Below are positions 25,211 to 37,828 of a DNA stretch of 64,000 bases, one piece after another. Made by a program: the position numbers and the translations under genes. The notes under the pieces were generated by a model. That model was not told the origin of the DNA. It did not search any database and was given only the letters and a program-made list of their open reading frames with translations. The number at the start of each line of letters is the position of its first letter. Within the stretch, counting starts at the first letter, position 1. This DNA is from Chondrosia reniformis (Eukaryota; Porifera; Demospongiae; Chondrillida; Chondrillidae): assembly GCA_947172415.1 (NCBI GenBank), contig OX359197.1:7627673-7691672 (forward strand), read 5' to 3'.

Positions 25211-25689
25211 CACGGGCACCCTATGACGTCACTGGGAAACCACCTCGCGAACGTCGACAGTTCCAGCTGATTATAGGAATGCTGTAATGCTGCCTAATAT
25301 TCAGTAATAATTCAGCACGATATTACAGACTAGTCCCGATTTGAGCGGGAGTCCCGACTCCTGTCTCACCTGTGGTCAGGACGCTATTTGTCCCAAAAAC
25401 AGCCCAATTAAACTTTCATATATTATCACGGCAAGTAGTATTTTTTAGTTGCATGTGTCCCATTTGGGGTACCAACTTGGGGTCTTCCCAGTTTTGAACA
25501 ATCTGCAAAATGATCTTACACATTTCACGGCATATATCCATAACAGAAAATGTACAAATGCTAATTTGTTACAAAAATAGATACATCAAGTAAAGGGACA
25601 CCAGAAAACCACAAATTTAAAAAAAAGTTAATTCCCCATAGTGTCATCGCAGACATCTGCTCTTTCTGCAGCTATGTATAAGCTGGAGA
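25211..25689. other. Upstream region of the LRR gene and end of P-Rex
   Basis: This region holds the LRR promoter. A possible alternative last exon of P-Rex lies near 25650-25675 on the minus strand. No other gene is seen. Confidence 0.45.
25224..25231. promoter_or_regulatory. CRE-type palindrome TGACGTCA in the LRR gene promoter
   Basis: A perfect 8-bp CREB/ATF site lies 14 bp upstream of the LRR start codon. Site identity is seen in the sequence; its use is inferred. Confidence 0.5.
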
Positions 25690-25915
25690 ATATACAGAGT
25701 GAATATACAGAGTAATGTTACTGGAATATACAGAGTAATTTTACTGGAATATACAGAGTAATTTTACTGGAATATACAGAGTAATTTTACTGGAATATAC
25801 AGAGTAATTTTACTGGAATATACAGAGTAATTTTACTGGAATATACAGAGTAATGTTACTGGAATATACAGAGTAATTTTACTGGAATATACAGAGTAAT
25901 TTTACTGGAACATAT
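25690..25915. repeat. 23-bp minisatellite, about 9-10 copies
   Basis: Units of GAATATACAGAGTAATTTTACTG (given as a 23-bp period) lie at the 3' end of P-Rex. If the last recognised P-Rex exon reads through its possible donor, the stop codon falls inside this array. Confidence 0.9.
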
Positions 25916-28900
25916 ATGGGGTCCAAAAAGTGGCTTACTTTGGGGGCTGTACAGGGAATGCCATCTTGAGAAGACAATTGTTCTTCTTCTCCAAATTTGG
26001 TAATGCTCCCTACAGTCACATGACAGTCACATGACAGTGGTACATAGCAACTCTCACACACTAACATGAGACTCACTTCCTTTAGTGTGTTCAGGACTGG
26101 TCTAAAGGACTTTACTGGTAACCCATGGCAACGGATCAGCAGTGAAGTCTCTTCCAAAGCCAGTGACATGGATGAGCGATACACTCCTGTATCACAGGCA
26201 GTTATTCTGACCCCGCCCATTCTGATGGCAGCCTCGCTGGCCAAGCTGAGCAGACCCACTCCATCGTACATGTGCTCCATACTGAACTGAAGTTGACTGA
26301 CTAGAATCTCCAGAGAGTTGAGTGGCTGAGATATCTGCAAGGGAGGGGCTACTAATGGAGGACTGTGAGGGGCTACTAATGGGGGCTTACTGTTAGGGGC
26401 TACTAATGGAGGACTGTGAGGGGCTACTAATGGGGGCTTACTGTTAGGGGCTACTAATGGAGGACTGTGAGGGGCTACTATTGGAGGACTGTGAGGGGCT
26501 ACTAATGGGGGCCTACTGTTAAGGGCTACTATTGGCTACTAATGGAGGACTGTGAGGGGCTACTATTGGAGGACTGTGAGGGGCTACTAATGGAGGACTG
26601 TGAGGGGCTACTAATGGAGGACTGTGAGGGGCTACTAATGGAGGACTGTGAGGGGCTACTAATGGAGGACTGTGAGGGGCTACTAATGGAGGACTGTGAG
26701 GGGCTACTAATGGAGGACTGTGAGGGGCTACTAATGGAGGACTGTGAGGGGCTACTAATGGAGGACTGTGAGGGGCTACTAATGGAGGACTGTGAGGGGC
26801 TACTAATGGAGGACTGTGAGGGGCTACTAATGGAGGACTGTGAGGGGCTACTAATGGAGGACTGTGAGGGGCTACTAATGGAGGACTGTGAGGGGCTACT
26901 AATGGAGGACTGTGAGGGGCTACTAATGGAGGACTGTGAGGGGCTACTAATGGAGGACTGTGAGGGGCTACTAATGGAGGACTGTGAGGGGCTACTAATG
27001 GAGGACTGTGAGGGGCTACTAATGGAGGACTGTGAGGGGTTACTAATGGAGGACTGTGAGGGGCTACTAATGGAGGACTGTGAGGGGCTACTAATGGAGG
27101 ACTGTGAGGGGCTACTAATGGAGGACTGTGAGGAGCTACAGAGATAAGGTAATACCTGGTGGACTGCAGCTTGCATGGCTTCAGGGTCGTCTGGTAACCT
27201 GTCTTTGTTGAGTCTGTATTTTCTCATCTGTCGATAGTACTCCTTCAGAACCTGCAGCGACTTTTCATTGATGCTCCTTTGCATGACAGCAATGTCATAT
27301 TCTGGTGGACTCTGAGATAAGCCTAATTAGACGGAAGGATACTAAGGCCCTGGGCTACTATAGATGGGCTCTTAAATGAGGTGTAACAATAGTGGGATAA
27401 TCTCTAAGGAAATGTGCAACTTTACTAACTATGAGTGAATATAACTGGTTGCAGGTGCACTCCTGGTCCAGCTGAAATGGCAACAAGTCGCTCAGGAAGA
27501 GCATCCATTTGCCTTTTTGGGAGTTTGATGACAACCTTTTGAAGTGACCGATTGCCTTCAACATATAGTGTTGGCAGTTGATCTGAAGAAAGACAAACAT
27601 AAGAGTTTTACTCAATCTAGAATAAAATGATAGGGTCCTACTCTTTTCTGTATGGTGAAGAGGTTCCAAGCAAATGTGAACACCCTGCATTAATTTAAGG
27701 GTTTTCCTCAGCAGATCCAAATATGGTGCATCACTAGCCTAATGAAGGGACATGAAAGGGTTAACCTCTTTGTCACCAGACGGTGTCATGTGAGCAAACC
27801 TTGGATCCACCCATCGGGGCTTCAAAGGCCACCAGCAGACCAATATTGGCAATTTGAGTGAGCCACTCCTCGCTGGCCTCACAGCTGTCGTGGTAGGGAA
27901 TGCTGGGATTGTACAGCTGGTTCAGGGCCAGATTTAGCTGCTCCATGAAGCCAGTCACAATGGCTGTCAGCATCTGACTGAAGGCAACGTCCTGCTGATT
28001 CAGTGACTCTGGATCTACATAGTTAGAACAAGAGGTCAACAGTGCCAGTCCCCAATTAATGCCCACTTGTGTCAGTACCTTCAAGCAGTGCCATAGCAAG
28101 ACACAAGCGAAAGGAGACAACTGCACAACAGAAAGAGGTACATATACTTGAAACATACAATGCTGAACATTGCCAAGGTTACTTTTAGAGTAGTCTCTTA
28201 AGGCTTCTGCCAAGTGTTCGACTGCAACGACAGCTTTCTGTGAGAGTGTCCTACCGCACGCTTTAATGTTGTCCATTTCCTTGAGAGCTACACGCTTCAG
28301 GGCAGTAATGACATCATCGTAGCTGTCATTTATGATCTGTACACATAATTGGCAGGTGATAGTCATATGATAGTCACATGACACACCAGTTGAGGGTGGA
28401 GCTTACCTCCTTGGTATTATCAAAAGCCTTTTTAACTGATTCACTTTCACAAGCCACAATGAATGCATCTACCTGGAAGAGCCAGGATAGGGAGGTCAAA
28501 GGTCAAATTCCCATCTAGGTGTTGTTGCCTTACCCTGTTCTTTACACCGTCTCTCACGAGACCCATCACATGACCAGTGTCACTGACAGACTCCAGCCGC
28601 CTTCTTGTCATGGGAGAGCCTCCCTCATCACCGTTGATGAGCAGTACGTCCTGCTATAGTAACAAGGACACCAGCAGTATATAGTGAATCATATACTGCT
28701 AGTATACAGATAATTTACTATTAGTATACAGAGAATATACTGAGTATATTGGAGATGTGATGTGTCACACTTGAAGCACCTCATCAATACTGGTCATGCT
28801 TCCAGTTTCTGCAACTTTAATAGACTTTTCTAAGAAATCCTCCACAATGGATCTCTCTGCAACTATCTCGTCATACCTTTGTCTGACCAGCCCTTCAGTC

Positions 28901-31900
28901 CAGGAGAGTGCCTGAATCTCATCCACCTTGCGACCACTGGCTGAGAGAGTTATGTCTTCTTTGCTAGGCAGTGCCATGGTAACAAAAGGGTAAAACCCTT
29001 CAATTTCCGTTGTAAGTGATGGTCCATTGGGCAATACAAAGCTTCCAGATAAGTTATCATCAATAGGTGAGGGGGCGGGGCTTATTATATGGGTGGGGCT
29101 AATAGGTTCAGAAGAAGCTACATCAGAAGTGACTACCATTTTATGGAGGTGGCAGTTGACAGGAACTGGACGCAATAACTGTGGTCCAGCTGGTACCTAC
29201 AGCATGAATGGGAAGTGAGGGAGGTGAGGGAGATGAGGGAGGTGAGGGAGATGAGGGAGATGGGAGGTGAGGGAGATGGGAGGTGAGGGAGATGGGAGGT
29301 GAGGGAGATGGGAGATGAGGGAGGTGGGAGGTGAGGGAGGTGGGAGGTGAGGGAGGTGGGAGGTGAGGGAGGTGGGAGGTGGGAGATGAGGGAGGTGGGC
29401 GGTGAGGGAGGTGAGGGAGATGGGAGTTGAGGGAGGTGAGTACCTTAATCCCATAGGGTCTGAATGATGGCCAGTGTCTGAAGTGGTAGTTTGAGAGAGA
29501 CTGATACAGGACGGTGTATTCCAAGTACAAGTTGTCCAACTTCTTAATGTAAGTTTGAATAGTGTCCTTTGTTTTCTTCTCTTTACATTCCATCAAGATT
29601 GGTTGCAAAATATCCATCACATATCTGTAGTACTTGGACTGTGCCAGGAGGAACTGGGAGGTCAAAGGTGAGAGGTCATAGGTGGGGTCAAAGGCTAGAA
29701 GCCACATACTGCCTACCTGTGCTGGCACATTGAAAGTGAACGGAGCTTCTTCAGTGACACAGTAGAGATTCTTGGCTCCTTCTGCAGCCTCAAAGGAGTA
29801 GTGATGGATGTTCTGAATGGACCCCACCCCAAACTTGAAGGACACACCTTCTGCCCTCTTCAGCTCCACTGACTGCTTGACAATTTTGATGACCTCATCG
29901 TGAGTCCTTTGAGTGACATCTTGTTCATTGATACTAATGATACAGCAGCCGGCCATGACACCTTTCAGAGCTGCAGGACTGAGGGGGTCCAGTTTGTTCA
30001 CTACAGGAGGTTTGGAACCCTTTATGTGCAGACCAAGTGAGCCTTCTCCAGACGGTTTTATTGTAGTGAAACTGCAGGTCATGTGACAGGAAGCAGGTAC
30101 AGATAGGAAGTATGGGGTAGGCACTATAACAGCTTACAACTGTGGAGTCTGTACAAGTGAGAGCTGGAGGGGGGCCTTGGCAGCGGCAAACCACTGCACC
30201 ACCTGTGCCAACTGCTTGTCCGAGATACCGGACCTTGAGACAAAATAGTGACCAATTGCAGCAATAGACTGTCGAGGAACTATACCTTCCATCTACACAC
30301 ACACAAGACAAGGACATGGTCAGTCAACCACACCCACTTAGCCCCACCCACTGGCCTCTCAGCCCCACCCACTGGCCTCTCAGCCCCACCCACTGGCCTC
30401 TCAGCCCCACCCACCTGAGCTGGGGAGCCTTCTTCCACAGATCCAACTACAGTGGACAATCTGCCTTGAGCTAGAGTAATCCCATACCCATTTTTTGACC
30501 AAGGAATCTGGAATAGAAACAAAGACACACATCAACCACCCAGCCATGTTTACTAGCAGAAATTCGATGACATACTTGTACCCTTCTGACAGTGAGCTCT
30601 CGACACCTCTGTATAGTGTCTACCTTTGCCTGCATGGCTTCTTTCTTGCTTGGAAGCATGTCATCCGGAGTGAAGCGATAGTACAAGCTGGAGGAGTCTT
30701 TGAACTTGCGCTCATCAGATACTGTAAAACATTATATATTATGCAATGAAAATGAAATGTTGTGCAATGACAATGAAATGTTGTGCAATGCCTTCTTCTT
30801 ACTGTGTCGCAGTATTCCTTGAGCAAACAGGTCCTGCCCCAGCAGCACAGCCTCCTGTCGATTGGAGACATCGCCCACTTCCACCAGCCAGTCCACCAGC
30901 TTGGATCCACTAATCACGTGCTTCATGTTACTGCCAATGGTCTGCTTGTGTTCCCTGTTGAAGGGTGGGGCAGAGAGGGGTGTGGCAGAGAGGGAGGGGT
31001 GTGGCAGAGAGGAGGGGTGTGGCAGAGAGGGAGGGGTGGGGCAGAGAGGGAGGGGTGGGGCAGAGAGGAGGGGTGTGGCAGGGAGGGAGGGGTGTGGCAG
31101 AGAGGGAGGGGTGTGGCAGAGAGGAGGGGTGGGGCAGAGAGGAGGGGTGTGGCAGGGAGGGAGGGGTGTGGCAGAGAGGAGGGGTGTGGCAGAGAGGAGG
31201 GGTGTGGTAGAGAGGAGGGGTGTGGTAGAGAGGGAGGGGCAGTAAATAGAACAAAAGACTATCCAGCTAACACTTCTACAACTCTACCTTTCAACACTTA
31301 CTTAATCTTGGCAGTGTAAAGGCCTTGTAGTCTGATGTAAATTCGGAGTCCTTTGATGTGAATATCCTGAAGCTGGTGCTTGTGTCTGTAAGTGCCATCA
31401 TCGTATCTGAAACGGTAAAGCAGATCTTCGTTTTTGAACTGATGGTCATCTGTGACTATAATATATCAAACATATCAGATAACCTCATATTAAGCAATCT
31501 CTAGTAATCTCTAGTAATCTCTAGTAAAACCTCTCTCACCATGATGCAGAATTCCATTCTCTAGGAGTGCCTGTCCCAGCCTCACGGCCTCTTCACTGTT
31601 GGACACTTCTCCTCTGGCGACCAGCCACTGAACAAACTCCCTACAACAAAGAACTTTTGGTAGTACGGGTCCACAGTGAGACACTCGTCAGCCTACCGTC
31701 CAACAAAGGCCTTGGGGTGCATCTTCAGATGGTACTTCCTATCCTTGATATAGTCACGCTCCCTCTTCAACTGGTTGTAAATAATCTGACCTTTGTCCCT
31801 CATTAGGTCGTGCGTGTCACTGCTCCTACCAGTGGCCTGTCCTACAGGAGCAGATGGGCGTGGCAAGGGGCGTGGTGGAGTAAAACAAAGGGTGTGACTA

Positions 31901-34599
31901 TAGGCCTGAGGGTACAATGTATGAACAAGGGTTTGGCACTGACTTCTTTTCTTGTCCTTTAGACTCCTGATTGCATCCAACCATTCCTTCTTCTCCGGCT
32001 GCGTCTTGGCCAGCAGGACAAACCACTTGTTTTTAGCAATGTTACGAACTTTCCAGCCATTTCTCACAGTAATCCCGTTGCTATGGTAATCACTCCTCCC
32101 ATCTTCAATGTTCTCCACTTCCAAATTCTCCACAGCAATGCGACCTTTGAACTCAATCTTAGGCACTGCTTTAATGGATCCTTTTTGACCTTTCTGTTTC
32201 AAATGTATACTGTGGAGAGGGGATATATCGATTAAAAGCCCCACCCATGGTTGCTATGGAAACCAGGTCACCCACTTTCCAGTTTTCTTGCAGTACACAA
32301 GAAGGTTGTCAAACAAGAAGAACTCTCTTTCCTGCGTGTTGCCAGCAGATATCTTTATCAGGGTACCCTTCATAACCTGCTCATTGCATGTATCAGTCAC
32401 ATTAGAGCCCTGTAAAAGTCATGTGACAGTCATGTGACAGTCATGTGAGGCCCTGTATATGTGCAGATTAACCTCCCATCCCTCCACAGTGGCTTGCCAG
32501 TCGGCAATGGCCTCTAACTTCTCCACTCTTCGTTTGGTCTCATTCACCACAGAACAGACAGCCTTCATGGACACTAGCATCTGCTCTGTGGCAGCATGGT
32601 CGGGATGGTCTGGTGGAGTGTACTTGAGCAGTTCCTTAAATAGTAAGGGATATTTACATATTCTCTGCACTGGTTTGAACAGATAGGCGTCCACCGTGGT
32701 GTCACTGTGACCTCCCAGAAGCATGCAGCCCTGAGGCAATACAGACAAGGCTGAATGTACTCTCAATACACTGCTTGTACATGCTCACTGTAAAGAAGGC
32801 CTTGACAACGGCATCCCTCTCCAGCTCATAGAACTGCTTCTGAGCAGTCTCGTTATTGCTACCATATTTGGTATACACCTTGAACCCCTCAGCCTGCAGA
32901 AATCACATGACATCTACACTGACCCAATCCTCCTACACTACCCTACACTACCCTACACTGTCCCTACACTACCCTACACTACCCTACACTGTATAAATAT
33001 CAACATACATGGTGCAAGAACATTTGAGCAATGCAACAGCTGTAATCCAACAACTTTATTTGAAGGAGACTCTGCTTCAGTCGCTGGTGCAGCGAGTGTA
33101 TCTCCTCAATATTGCAAAACATCTTTGTGATGACATCATCCGTGAAAATGGCCTTGTCATGCCCCGCCTTCTCCTTTGTTTTAGGGAAAAGGATCTACAG
33201 ACAGTAATTATAGGAAATTCCCCATTAAACCCTGGGAGCCCTCCTTAGAGGGAGCTAGACACGCCCCCAAGATGTTAATAGAAATACATATATTTAATAA
33301 ACTTAATAATTTCAATTGCAAACAGTTTCTCAGTTTGACAAAATTGGCAAATGGTTGCATATTTGGTCAAATAAACTTTGAAAAAGAGTAAAGGAGTGAA
33401 ACCTCTGCAATTAGTTTACACGATGTCATCATGGTTTGCCCTACTAAGATCTACAGACAGCATATGATTAGAAATCATACATGTACACCATACATCACAT
33501 CACCACTTATCCTTTGAAAGATGGCTGACAGTTAATGGCTCACACAACCTATCAAGTTACACTGGCAGATGTAAGACTGGGGTCAGTGGCTGAAACCTTT
33601 GGTAATGGGGACCAAAGGAAACCTGCTAAGTGGCTGATTTAGCAGTTCAGATGCAGCATCCAAACAACTGTGACAACACTTGATGAAATGCATACATAGT
33701 GTATGATGACACATATGCACAAAATATAATAATAATGCATTACAACCAAATGCTTACAAGTACAGATGATAAATTGGTCAATTATTTAACACATTTGAAT
33801 AACAAAAATACTGATTGTTTATATTATAATAAATTATTAATATTTGATATAGGATGTGTTTAAATGAGTTCTTTAGTGCGGACCTGACACAAACTACAAC
33901 AATGCATCAAGGCACTATTGTATTGTATACAACATAATAATGAGAATGAAACACTCATTCAAAAGTCATTAGGGCAATACAAGTTTGCAGAGACAACACA
34001 GACTACGGGTCATTTAGCGCTTTCATTTTCACCGACACACAATACCTCACAACACGCTACGGCAGAGGACCTGAGGAGGAATCACCCAATTATCACGTCT
34101 GCACCTCTCGTCAAGTACACGACATCAGCCGACAAAGCTCCTTCGGCGGATGCAATACACATTTAATATATACCCACACCTCCGCACTCAGCACTTGACG
34201 ATAAACAAATACATTGAATTGAAACTGACCTGATACTTTAAACTCAAATAAAATAAAACTTACGCGACCCTATCAACATTCAACAGATAACTGCGACCCC
34301 TAACAGCTATAACTAGTCTGGCGATAGCGACTCAATATTAAACATTATAATGTACTTCCTAAAGCCCAATGTGAGCGAGGCCTTCTACTATTCGTTACAC
34401 TATTACACCTCAAATGTATCTACTGCGGTGCTGCAACCTGGCTCCTCCGCGAGGTAACATGCCCATCCGCCCGCGGAACCAACACTACGACTCAGGTCCT
34501 CACCTCAGCGACGAACGCGACCTGCTCCGTGTAGACACGTTCAGTTTCTACGATTTCTTTGACAACATGTGTCCTGAAACGCCTCTGCTTCTCGTCCAT
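25879..34599 (-). CDS. PREX: P-Rex family Rac guanine-nucleotide exchange factor
   Basis: Large multi-exon gene. The first coding exon is 34504-34599 ([20 protein letters not shown], start of the DH domain). DH continues at about 33040-33205 ([15 protein letters not shown]) and 32440-32890 ([20 protein letters not shown]). The PH domain is at 31900-32400 ([20 protein letters not shown]). Two DEP domains lie at about 31310-31800 ([17 protein letters not shown]) and 30570-30960 ([20 protein letters not shown]). PDZ1 is near 30130-30490 and PDZ2 near 29680-30090 ([17 protein letters not shown]). The long IP4P-like C-terminal half runs to 25879 ([19 protein letters not shown]). Domain order matches vertebrate P-Rex1/2, which activate Rac downstream of PIP3 and G-beta-gamma. 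The exact last exon is uncertain: the frame can read through to a stop at 25879, or splice at GTAAGC near 25943. Confidence 0.92.
26345..27147 (-). repeat. 24-bp minisatellite in a P-Rex intron, in frame with the exon
   Basis: About 30 copies of CTACTAATGGAGGACTGTGA plus GGGG (24 bp); the left part has longer mixed units. On the gene strand the frame of the preceding exon (...EAMQAAVHQ, donor GTATTA) stays open through the array to 26529 and would read SSISSPSQ repeats if the intron were retained. Confidence 0.95.
29211..29440. repeat. Purine-rich GGGAGGTGA minisatellite in a P-Rex intron
   Basis: Irregular tandem GGGAGGTGAGGGAGATG units lie in the intron between the exon ending near 29443 and the exon beginning near 29195 (minus strand). 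The gene-strand copy is pyrimidine-rich. Confidence 0.9.
30327..30417 (-). repeat. 21-bp minisatellite (4 copies) at a P-Rex splice donor
   Basis: Four copies of CAGCCCCACCCACTGGCCTCT (21-bp period). On the gene strand each has AGTGGGTGGGGCTGAG, nearly identical to the real donor CAGGTGGGTGGGG of the PDZ1 exon. Confidence 0.85.
30962..31245. repeat. GGGGTGTGGCAGAGAGGA minisatellite in a P-Rex intron
   Basis: Units of about 16-20 bp built on GTGTGGCAGAGAGG fill the intron between the two DEP-domain parts. Confidence 0.9.
33206..34503 (-). other. First large intron of P-Rex, about 1.3 kb
   Basis: AT-rich intron between the first two DH-domain exons. I find no additional exon, gene or repeat array. 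Confidence 0.55.
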
Positions 34600-34843
34600 C
34601 CGTCTCTCCTTCCTTCTTACTTTAGAGCCTAGTGCTACTATTATGAATACACAAACGCCTTTTAGTTTATATAATATTCCTCTATACAAACGTCATCATC
34701 AGCAAGTCAGTTCAGATACAACTCAGTTGTACAGCTACTGTTCTCTGGGGTCCTAAAATGAGAGCAAATTTCATTGATCTTCAGTGACTACTGTATTATG
34801 CAGAAAGTGAAAATGGCCTTAATTTACTCCAAACACAAACAAG

Positions 34844-37760
34844 TCAACAACAATGGGTAAGGACTGGACTGTACTGCAGTCTGACCTCCTTCTCCTGAAC
34901 AAGTTGCTGCTGACGCTGCATCTCCAAACGTTTTGTCACACTTTGCGCTACTATTTGACTTTGGAAGGCGACTGGCTTTGTTTTGTCAATAATACGCTGG
35001 TAGATGGACTGGGGCTGCGCTGTCATGACAACAAAGTGCTACAACAGGGCAAGGCAAACATTAAATAATACACACGGGGAGGAGGGGGAGGGGAAGAATT
35101 AAGTATAACGTTTTGGATCTACAGTACCTTCTGTGCATCAATCTTTGCATCTAGCTTAACATTCCTGATCAGATTCACGATCCATCTTTCTGCATTCTCC
35201 TCCTCCATATTCAACTTTTGAGCAAGCATACTGGTTACCATGACAACAAAATAACATCACTTTTCCATTAAACAATATGACAGTCAGAGATTGTAGTGAC
35301 AAATGAAACTGTCACCTTTGAACAAGTAGAACTCACCTAATACTGATGCATTGGTGAATTCTACAAAAGGTTTCAAATATGGAGAGTCTGGCATTTGCAA
35401 TTAATTCTTCTTGACAGTTGGCCAGGAAAAAGTCATTTTTACATACCTGGCAGTGTATTGCAAGAGAAGGAAACTAAAAGTGAGATCATTTAACCAAATT
35501 GCAAAATATAATAAAATTCGCAATTTAATCTGAAAGTAAACTGTTAAAGTGAAAATAATCTCACTTTGTGTGTGACATACGTATTCATTTCCAACAGTTG
35601 ATAGCTAACCTTTTTACATTCGACTAGTTTAGCTTGAGCACCATCAAAGTCAAAGTTGACATAGAGACATTCCACAAACTCTGTAATTGGATCTTTGAAG
35701 GTGTATACTTCTTGTTTAATCACCTTCACCTAATGGAGAGGGAGGGGGAGGGGGAGGGGAGAGGGAGAGTGAGGGGGAGGGAGAGTGTGGGAGGGGGAGG
35801 GGGAGGGAGAGGGAGAGTGAGGGAGGGGGAGGGGGAGGGGGAGGGGGAGGGGGAGGGAGGGGGAGGGAGAGTGTGGGAGGGGGAGGGGGAGGGAGAGGGA
35901 GAGTGAGGGAGGGGGAGGGGGAGGGGGAGGGGGAGGGAGGGGGAGGGAGAGGGAGAGGGAGAGGGAGAGAGAATACACAAGCCATACCAGGTCCTTGAGG
36001 ATGGTCTGCCTTCGTTTGCTTATAATTACGGCTGCTGCGAGGTAACGGAGAATGTGTGGGCACGTTGTCTGAATAGCATTCAAGTAGCTGCAGAGGAACC
36101 CAAAGTGAAGCACTTGGAACAGAAGGGTGCACATGAACTCACTCGGTGTCAAAGAGGAACATGTTTACCAGATCTTCTGGTCCCTTAGGGTGGTTGAAGT
36201 ACACAAAGAGACTCCAGTGGATCACCCACGTCCGCTGTTGTAACTTGACCAACGGAGAGCTCTTTGACTGCACCAGAGAGGACAAGTGTCAAGATGCCAC
36301 TGGGGGCGGGGCACTTACCATTTCCTCCAGCCTCTTCCTTAGTTGAGTGAGGTCTTCCAGTGCTGGCTCCCAGCTCCGGGTCAGAATTTCACAAGAAAGT
36401 TTTCCCCAGAGTGCGTTCATAATATTGTGATGGTCGTGCGGTGCCTGTACAGACGTACATACTTGGGACAGATGTCCATATTTGGGCAGATGTACTTGTG
36501 CAGGGACTCACCACTATCTGATAGAGGTACAAGTAGTCGTCTGCCTCGGGATACTTTCCACATTCATATTGGAATTTGGCATAGTCGTACAGCGGTTTGA
36601 TCATGTCCAACTTAAACTACAAAGTTATTAAACACTGTTACTATGGTAACTAGTAAAATGACACTCAACTTACCCCATGCCTACTTAGTAATGCTTCAAA
36701 TTGTGCATGATCTTGCCTGTAGAGACAATAGACATGAGTTGTTGGAGGGGCGAGGTGGATGTGGGAGGGGCGAGGTGGATGTGGGAGGGGCGAGGTGGAT
36801 GTGGGAGGGGCGAGGTGGATGTGGGAGGGGCGAGGTGGATGTGGGAGGGGCGAAGTGGATGTAGGAGGGGCGAGGTGGATGTAGGAGGGGCGAGGTGGAT
36901 GTGGGAGGGGCGAGGTGGATGTAGGAGGGGCGAGGTGGATGTAGGAGGGGCGAGGTGGATGTGGGAGGGGCGAGGTGGATGTGGGAGCGGCGAGGTGGAT
37001 GTAGGAGGGGCGAGGTGGATGTGGGAGGGGCGAGGTGGATGTGGGAGGGGCGAGGTGGATGTAGGAGGGGCGAGGTGGATGTGGGAGGGGCGAGGTGGAT
37101 GTAGGAGGGGCGAGGTGGATGTGGGAGGGGCGAGGTGGATGTAGGAGGGGCGAGGTGGATGTGGTAGGGGGGGGGTGGATGTGGGAGCGGCAAGGTGGAT
37201 GTGGGAGGGGCGAGGTGGATGTGAGATTTACCTGCTACTAGTTATGTGTTCCTGAACTTCAGTTTGTGATATTATGTTCAGTACTGGTTGTATAATGTCA
37301 TTAAACCTATCCAATTCCTCAAGAACTGACTGACGCTTCTTAATTAAATCTGATGTATGGAGTTAGTAATAATATTATATCTTGTGAGTGTCACGTGACT
37401 ATGTGACAGGGGTACCTTCGGGCTCCAGCCCTGGATGCAGCTGCCCAAACACATCAATAGCAAAGTCCACCTAACAGCGACACACACACACACGTAATTC
37501 AGAACACCATATAAGGACATAATCAGGGACATATTAGGAGCGCCTACCATATTGGTCTTGCTCAGTAACTTGAGGCGCGCTTCCAACATTTCCTGTTCGT
37601 CGTAGACCTAACGCATCAAAGAAGTCCTCACAATTTAGATTCACTGAACACGAAAACTAACCATTTTCTCTGACAGAAACTCGAGCATAGGAAAGATCAA
37701 GTGTCTGTCCAGATAGCCGCCTACTACTGAAGTCAAATCGTAGTTTGTACTCGACGCCAT
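34844..37760 (-). CDS. EIF3E: Eukaryotic translation initiation factor 3 subunit E
   Basis: Multi-exon gene starting at ATG 37758-37760 ([20 protein letters not shown], then [13 protein letters not shown]). Later exons read [87 protein letters not shown] and CRIHQCISI, a near-continuous match to eIF3e/INT6 including its PCI domain. The last exon ([20 protein letters not shown]) reaches a TGA at 34844. eIF3e is a scaffold subunit of the eIF3 complex that recruits the 40S ribosome. It is head to head with the glutaredoxin fusion gene, with 68 bp between start codons, so the two probably share a promoter. Confidence 0.95.
35733..35970. repeat. GGGAGG purine tract in an eIF3e intron
   Basis: About 240 bp of G/A-only repeats (GGGAGGGGGAGGGAGAGTGA-like). 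On the gene strand it is an expanded polypyrimidine tract running up to the acceptor CTCCATTAG beside 35730. Confidence 0.9.
36738..37225. repeat. 20-bp minisatellite in an eIF3e intron, about 24 copies
   Basis: Units of GGAGGGGCGAGGTGGATGTG, with A/G variation near the end of the unit, fill most of the intron between the donor near 37228 and the acceptor near 36722. Confidence 0.95.
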
Positions 37761-37828
37761 TTTGTTCTAGACACACTACACGTGTCTAGGAATATTGCGC
37801 AATTCTCAACATAGTCGATCGATTGGCG
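37761..37828. promoter_or_regulatory. Bidirectional promoter, eIF3e / glutaredoxin fusion
   Basis: Only 68 bp separate the two divergent start codons. No TATA box is seen. A shared core promoter is inferred from the spacing. Confidence 0.6.

Noticed and set aside
26542..27147. Plus-strand MEDCEGLL repeat protein
   Set aside because: The array is intronic on the opposite strand, has no flanking coding sequence in this orientation, and is a simple repeat.
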